A DNA stretch of 64,000 nt from Pycnococcus provasolii (Eukaryota > Chlorophyta > Pseudoscourfieldiophyceae > Pseudoscourfieldiales): NCBI GenBank assembly GCA_049487715.1, contig CP150547.1, positions 1,240,001 to 1,304,000 on the forward strand, in the 5' to 3' direction. Position 1 is the first letter of the stretch. Each line of letters starts with the position of its first letter. The translations under genes and the position numbers were made by a program. Positions 59,445-64,000 of the stretch are shown piece after piece. The notes under the pieces were generated by a model. That model had not been told where the DNA came from and made no database searches. It was given only the letters and a program-made list of their open reading frames with translations.

Positions 59445-60689
59445 CTACGATGTGGTGCGGCTTAGGTACGCGACGTGGTCACAAGCGGGACATGTCCAAG
59501 GAATGACGCACTCGATGCACTTCTGCGCGCAAGTGCACTCGCCGCTGCACGTTGCATACGAACACGAGGTGATCGTGCGCAAGGTTGGCACGACGAAGTG
59601 ATCCCTCAGCGCGCGTGCACGTCTTGGGCAACCCTCGTGTGCGGCAAAAAGAGCATCAGCCGCGGCGTCCACCGCGACACGCCGGCCCGTGAGTGCGCAC
59701 ACCGCCTCCGCCGCTGCGACGTTCGCCAATTCGCTCATGCGATCAGCACGTCCGTAGCTGTCCTCGACGTCAGCAACTGTGCGTATGAGTAGGGCATCCG
59801 TCAGCTCACCTGCACAGCAGCTGTTGGTGGATGTGAGGTGTCGTCGCACAGACGAGAGGAGCTCGGGCAGAACGACAGACCTAGCGAGCACGCTCGGTGT
59901 GAGCGCTCGCGTCTGCCATCCGATGACGTCGAGAACTGCAAGTTCCATCTTAGAGACGTCATACCGTCTGACGTCGGATACGCACGCAAGGAGCTGTGCG
60001 TGCTGCCACCTTCTCCGTTCTGCGCTGCTGATTTCGCGCTGTTCGGTCTCGTCTTGGCGTTCGTCTTGACGTTCTTCGTCGTTGTCGTCGTCGTGGCATC
60101 CTGTTTCAGCGTGCGTCGCCTTGACCGCGACGGAGATTGCTGCCGTCGCCGCGAGCCTGAGCGTCGCTTCGTCTGCTTTTTCGAATTTTGCGCTTTTCTG
60201 CACGGCGTCGAAGAACGCCGCTGCAAGCTGCACTGCGTGTCCCGGCTGCTGCAGTGTTTTATTTTTGACTAAGTTTGTGTGCGCCCTTTCCATCATGGCG
60301 ATGACGTCTTCTTTGAGTTTTTGCGAGTGCTTGCCCTGTGTTTGTGTCGCCGTTGTAGTTTGTAGTTTGTTTGTAGTTTTCGCGGCGTTGTTGTCTTTTG
60401 GTTTATTTTTTCTGAGCCTGTCCGTTAAGGATCGGTACGTGCGCATGGTATTCGCGAACGCCTTGTTGATGAGCGCTAAGTTCATGATGGTGTTTTCGTG
60501 GTTCTCGTGCCCTGTTGCCGTGTTGCTAGTCAAACTGAGGTGTTTGTCACCACCACCATCACCACCACCGGAATCCCTGCTGCAACTACTGGCATGTTGC
60601 GAGAACGAGTTTTTGACAAGTGCTTTGCATATGACGTGAACGATAGGCTCGTGCGTGAACACAGCTGACACACAAGGAAGACAGGACAT
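59445..60689 (-). CDS. Cyclin-box protein with Cys-rich C-terminus
   Basis: 414 residues from the ATG at 60687-60689; a later in-frame ATG at 60485 would give 346 and may be the real start. The middle resembles a cyclin fold: RLAATAAISVAVKATHA, then VSKMELAVLDVIGWQTRALT followed by PSVLARSVVLPELL, the typical helix order of the cyclin box core and second fold. The segment between is Asp/Glu/Gln-rich. The C-terminal 40 residues have many cysteines (CSYATCSGECTCAQKCIECV, TCPACDHV) which could bind metal, a tail not usual for cyclins. Cyclin similarity is moderate, so a divergent cyclin is a working call. A 3'-flank element follows the stop, and a telomere-like motif lies 284 bp upstream of the start. 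Confidence 0.65.
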   Translation of the reverse strand: MSCLPCVSAVFTHEPIVHVICKALVKNSFSQHASSCSRDSGGGDGGGDKHLSLTSNTATGHENHENTIMNLALINKAFANTMRTYRSLTDRLRKNKPKDNNAAKTTNKLQTTTATQTQGKHSQKLKEDVIAMMERAHTNLVKNKTLQQPGHAVQLAAAFFDAVQKSAKFEKADEATLRLAATAAISVAVKATHAETGCHDDDNDEERQDERQDETEQREISSAERRRWQHAQLLACVSDVRRYDVSKMELAVLDVIGWQTRALTPSVLARSVVLPELLSSVRRHLTSTNSCCAGELTDALLIRTVADVEDSYGRADRMSELANVAAAEAVCALTGRRVAVDAAADALFAAHEGCPRRARALRDHFVVPTLRTITSCSYATCSGECTCAQKCIECVIPWTCPACDHVAYLSRTTS

Positions 60690-60873
60690 GCGTGACACAA
60701 ACCAACAAAATCGGAGTGATGGCGGATATATCCTATCTGTCGGTTTTTCGCCGGCCCGATGGAACTGAAAGGGAAGAGAAGACGAGATCGTCTATCGGGG
60801 GCCGACGCGAGAAGGCGAGAAGGGAAGGGGCGAGAAAGAACCAGAAAAGAATTCAGGAACGGCGAGCGATCGA

Positions 60874-60902
60874 GCGATGCGATGCGATGCGATGCGATGC
60901 AT
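60874..60902. repeat. GATGC/GATCGAGC short tandem
   Basis: GAGCGATCGAGCGATGCGAT extends as four further GCGAT-type units. Simple tandem repeat in the 60690-61569 gap upstream of the cyclin-box gene. Confidence 0.8.
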
Positions 60903-60972
60903 CGGGCGAAGAGACTCCATCGATCGGTTTGCCCCCTGTTTTTAGTTTACGATAGTCTCGTTGTGCTCCCCG

Positions 60973-61000
60973 CTTAGGGTTAGGGTTAGCTTAGGGCTAG
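60973..61000 (+). promoter_or_regulatory. Telomere-like tract between the cyclin-box and proline-rich protein genes
   Basis: CTTAGGGTTAGGGTTAGCTT then AGGGCTAG. It sits between head-to-head genes, 284 bp from the cyclin-box start and about 570 bp from the proline-rich protein start. The remaining interval to 61569 contains pyrimidine-rich blocks and no coding frame. Confidence 0.55.
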
Positions 61001-61569
61001 TTCAGGCTTGTCCCTAGGCTTCCTAGTCGTCTAAGGTTCCATCGCGTATCCCCACCTTGGGAAGAATTATCGTCCTTGCCCTCTCCTCTGATCCTCTCCT
61101 CTCCTCCACTCTCCAGTCTCCTCTCCCCTGGTTCTGATTCTGTTTTTGAACTCACGGGACCTACCCACGGGACCACCCGCCTGGCAACCTGCGCCATGCA
61201 TGGGCAGCATGGGCAGCATGGGCACGGCCTGTGACAGAAACTGACAGGGACAGGGACCCGTCCGTGCAGTCCTGTAGGCGCCTCCCTTGTGCTGGTACTA
61301 CTACAGTAAGAGTAGTCTATGGGAAGGCTACCCTATGAGCCTGCCTGCCTGCGTTGTTCTGCATTGAGAATGAATGCCGTTCACGGAAGGAAACCTGCTC
61401 TTGTTGTCCGACGCCTGTGGTCTTGCATCTGGCCTTCTTCGCCCTCGCCCTTGGCCCCTCTCCACGCCCCGGACCCGGCACACCTACCTTTACCCGGCTT
61501 TCCCCCGGCCGCGCCCGTAGCCTCTTCGGTCCCGTCCCAACACCCTTGCACGAGGTTGCCCATAGGCTC

Positions 61570-64000
61570 ATGGAGCACTCGCTCGTGCTCTCTCTCGCTT
61601 GTGGCTGGAGAAGACGCCTCTGCTTGCTCCTAGCTGTGCTCCTCCTCGCGCATTCGACGACGGCGCAGGCGCCGCCGCCGCCGCCAGCACCAGCCAATGC
61701 CAACGACATGCTCAGGCTAGGAACCACCGTCACGCTCGGAGGACTGAGCGTCGACTGGGACACGTGCGAGTGCTTACCGCGCTCAAGATTCAAAGCCAGA
61801 GTAATCACAAACCTCACGGCGGAGGCGGAAGTGCCCGTCGACCACGGAGTCGACGTCGCGTTCAACGTCATCAACGTAGGGTGCAACGGAACGGAAACCA
61901 CGAAAGCGGCGGGAACACCCATCGTGTACTCGATTCTGCTCAACGGCGCCGAGGTCCGCCGAATCACAGACGTCGGTGGCATCGCGCCCTTCGACGCAAG
62001 GCTCGTGCAGGATCCCTACACGAACGACAACGGAGGGGGCATATCCATCGGCGTCTCCGACTTGGACAAGGCGCCAGCCACGAGGTACAACCTCACGGTA
62101 GTCGTCGACGCGACGGAAAGCCTCAACAGCACCGGGCTGTGCGAGGGTGCGGTGAAGCGGTCGTACACCGTGCTCTTCTTCAACGGGTGGATGAACTGCC
62201 CCAGCCCACCCCCAGCCGCACCTCCGCCATTCCCGCCAAACCTGCCCAACAGCCCGCCGCCGCCGCCGCCGCCTCTGCCGGACCTGCGGCCGCTTTCCGT
62301 GACCATTGGCAAGCAGACAGCCGTGTGGGGAGGGACGCTGTGCCTCTATGAGTCAGACGTCGTCGACCTGATGCGCATGGTGACGAACCACAGCGCGGAG
62401 AACGAGTACCAGCAGAGGTACGGCTATGGGCTCAACTACACGTACTCCGTGCGCAATATTGGCAAGGGCGACTCGTTCCACAAGTTCTCCAACACGCTCA
62501 CGTGGGATGGCGTCGACATCTCCACCGACGGCGCGCTGCAGCGCGAGGGGGGTGCCTCCGACCGCGACGTGGGCCCGCTGAAGAATGGAGAGGTTCTGAC
62601 CGTGAAGCACGTGTACGAGTGCCATGCAATCGGAATCGATAAGCCGGACCTCGCCGACGAGGCGTGGGCGAACGTCTGCTCGCAGGCAACTGGCATCAAT
62701 CTGTGGATGCTTGGCATGCCTGACGCCAAGGAACACCGCCTGCAGATCGAGACCGATCCTTGGCCGAGCAACGGTCGAGGGTCCGTGCTGGAGACGAACG
62801 AGCTCAACACCTTCTTCGTGCGCGTATTCTACGCGTGGTTGAACAAGGAGGAGTGCACGTCGCCGCCGCCGCCGCTGCCGCCACCCACGCCCTTGCTTGT
62901 TCCGCCGCCACCGCCTGCGCGTGTTGACCTGCTGCTGTCGTCATTCACCGCCGGGAACAACACGGTCAACCTGTACGAGGAGAACTTGGCTGCGGGAAGG
63001 GTGAACGATCTTCGCGATTTCCAGATATGCCTGAAGAGCGAAGATCTCACCGTGATCAGCCACGAGGACGAAGAGGTTGGAGTTCCCAAGGCTGTGGGCT
63101 TCGCATTGAAATACACAATCAGCCTCGCGGGCAAGGGCATGGCCACGCCACGCGCTCCCGGCATCTTCACGCGCATCCTTGTGGACGAGAAGGTTGCATT
63201 CGAGGACCCCGGCCCGGCGACAATGTCCCCTACGCAGTCGTCAACCCACAGCCACCCGTTCATATGCAAGGGGTACAATTGCGTGGAGCAAGCCGACGGC
63301 ATCCTGCTCATCCTGCGCCCACCTACGAGCGCGCAGTACTTGAACGGGAGGCGCATCGAGGTCACCGTTCACGTCGACTCTCAGCAAGCTCTTATGGGTG
63401 AGACGGACGAGCGGAATATTTACTACTTCCAACTGCAGATTGGAAACTGCGCAATACCACCGCCGCCGAGTCCACCGCCACCGAGCCCGCCGCCACTCCC
63501 ACCACCTCTCCCGGATTCACCACCTCCCCCAGAGCTCACGCCGGGATTCTCACCGAGCAACGTGCCAAGTCCACCAAACCCGCCGAGACCGCCGCCGAGA
63601 CCGCCACCACCACCCAAACCGCCGAGACCGCCGCCAAACCCGCCATTGCCACCACGTCCGCCGAACCCGCCGAACTATCCACGCCTGAGCCCGCCGCCAC
63701 CCCCGAGCCCCCCTCCGAGTCCGCCACCCCCGCCTTGGCAGACGACAGGACGAAGTACATCAAGCTTCTCTCTGCGTGTTCACGGCCTAACGCTCGAGAT
63801 GTTTGGCGAAAAGGACCCGCGGCGTGGCGTCTTTCTGTCCACACTGCGCAACGCGCTCGCTCCACCGGATGCAAATCCGGCTGTCCCAGCAGGTGCATAC
63901 AACGTGGTGGTCAACGCGGCTGCGCAACCGCGAGGCTTGACCGCCCTCGACATCGCATGCGTTATCACGGCGCACAATCCGTACATCACACAGCTCACGG
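61570..64000 (+). CDS. Partial secreted proline-rich (HRGP-like) modular protein
   Basis: The frame from the ATG at 61570 remains open to the right edge, giving 810 codons so far, so the 3' end is missing. The N-terminus has a signal peptide (RLCLLLAVLLLAHSTTAQA). Three globular blocks of roughly 160-190 residues (about 45-210, 238-430, 455-625) and the start of a fourth alternate with proline spacers such as PPPAAPPPFPP and PPPPPSPPPSPPPP, the last spacer being about 100 residues and full of SPPP. The blocks are Cys-poor to moderate, with N-glycosylation sequons (NLT, NGT, NST, NHS). SPPP spacers separating globular modules are typical of algal hydroxyproline-rich cell-wall and extracellular-matrix glycoproteins such as pherophorins. 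The modules themselves are not recognised. Confidence 0.85.
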   Translation, partial: MEHSLVLSLACGWRRRLCLLLAVLLLAHSTTAQAPPPPPAPANANDMLRLGTTVTLGGLSVDWDTCECLPRSRFKARVITNLTAEAEVPVDHGVDVAFNVINVGCNGTETTKAAGTPIVYSILLNGAEVRRITDVGGIAPFDARLVQDPYTNDNGGGISIGVSDLDKAPATRYNLTVVVDATESLNSTGLCEGAVKRSYTVLFFNGWMNCPSPPPAAPPPFPPNLPNSPPPPPPPLPDLRPLSVTIGKQTAVWGGTLCLYESDVVDLMRMVTNHSAENEYQQRYGYGLNYTYSVRNIGKGDSFHKFSNTLTWDGVDISTDGALQREGGASDRDVGPLKNGEVLTVKHVYECHAIGIDKPDLADEAWANVCSQATGINLWMLGMPDAKEHRLQIETDPWPSNGRGSVLETNELNTFFVRVFYAWLNKEECTSPPPPLPPPTPLLVPPPPPARVDLLLSSFTAGNNTVNLYEENLAAGRVNDLRDFQICLKSEDLTVISHEDEEVGVPKAVGFALKYTISLAGKGMATPRAPGIFTRILVDEKVAFEDPGPATMSPTQSSTHSHPFICKGYNCVEQADGILLILRPPTSAQYLNGRRIEVTVHVDSQQALMGETDERNIYYFQLQIGNCAIPPPPSPPPPSPPPLPPPLPDSPPPPELTPGFSPSNVPSPPNPPRPPPRPPPPPKPPRPPPNPPLPPRPPNPPNYPRLSPPPPPSPPPSPPPPPWQTTGRSTSSFSLRVHGLTLEMFGEKDPRRGVFLSTLRNALAPPDANPAVPAGAYNVVVNAAAQPRGLTALDIACVITAHNPYITQLT

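Overview
The window is nuclear DNA from a compact eukaryotic genome, most likely a green alga (Chlorophyta, prasinophyte-like). Evidence: 30 protein genes sit in 64 kb on both strands; only four convincing introns were found (GT..AG, 97-315 nt, lower GC than the exons); coding sequence is GC-rich with G/C third positions; a TGTAA motif, the chlorophyte polyadenylation signal, follows many stop codons; there is a plant-type RR-TZF zinc-finger protein, a nucleus-encoded plastid ribosomal protein uL24 and a proline-rich extracellular protein. Species assignment is inference.

Layout. 0.2-11.4 kb: LRR protein, DUF4097/FAM185A-like protein, divergent ammonium transporter, HflX GTPase, ARMC6-like protein, ankyrin protein. 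11.5-20 kb: plastid uL24 (two exons, transit peptide rebuilt across the intron), cathepsin B-like protease (two exons), secreted alpha/beta hydrolase, ER DnaJ-thioredoxin protein, OMA1-like M48 peptidase. 20.8-28.8 kb: seven-blade WD40 protein, membrane J-protein, coiled-coil protein, ubiquitin-eL40 fusion, ribonucleotide reductase R2. 29.9-34.7 kb: polycystin-2-like channel. 34.9-44 kb: RRM/CCCH protein, PfkB sugar kinase, RR-TZF protein, two Ala-rich proteins. 45-52.3 kb: myristoylated EF-hand coiled-coil protein and a very large NPHP4-like protein. 52.7-60.7 kb: HEAT-less eEF3-like ABC protein, NCKX exchanger, RFC5, cyclin-box protein with a Cys-rich tail. 61.6 kb to the right edge: a partial proline-rich secreted protein whose frame stays open to the edge.

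Two recurring noncoding patterns deserve most attention. First, telomere-like (TTAGGG)n or TTCGGG-type tracts occur again and again about 60-280 bp upstream of start codons, often between head-to-head genes, as if they were promoter modules. One of them brackets a fold-back element with roughly 57-62 bp arms. Second, a dispersed sequence family (core GGACGACCGTTGGAC...GAGCGATCTTAG) lies just downstream of the stop codon of at least six and perhaps eight unrelated genes, always in the sense orientation, so it behaves like a shared 3'-UTR or 3'-end element rather than a random repeat.

Genes are mostly housekeeping: translation (eL40, uL24, eEF3-like, HflX), DNA synthesis (R2, RFC5), proteostasis (two J-proteins, M48, cathepsin). 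A cilium-flavoured subset (polycystin channel, NPHP4-like, ARMC6-like) suggests the organism keeps a flagellar or transition-zone toolkit; this is inference.
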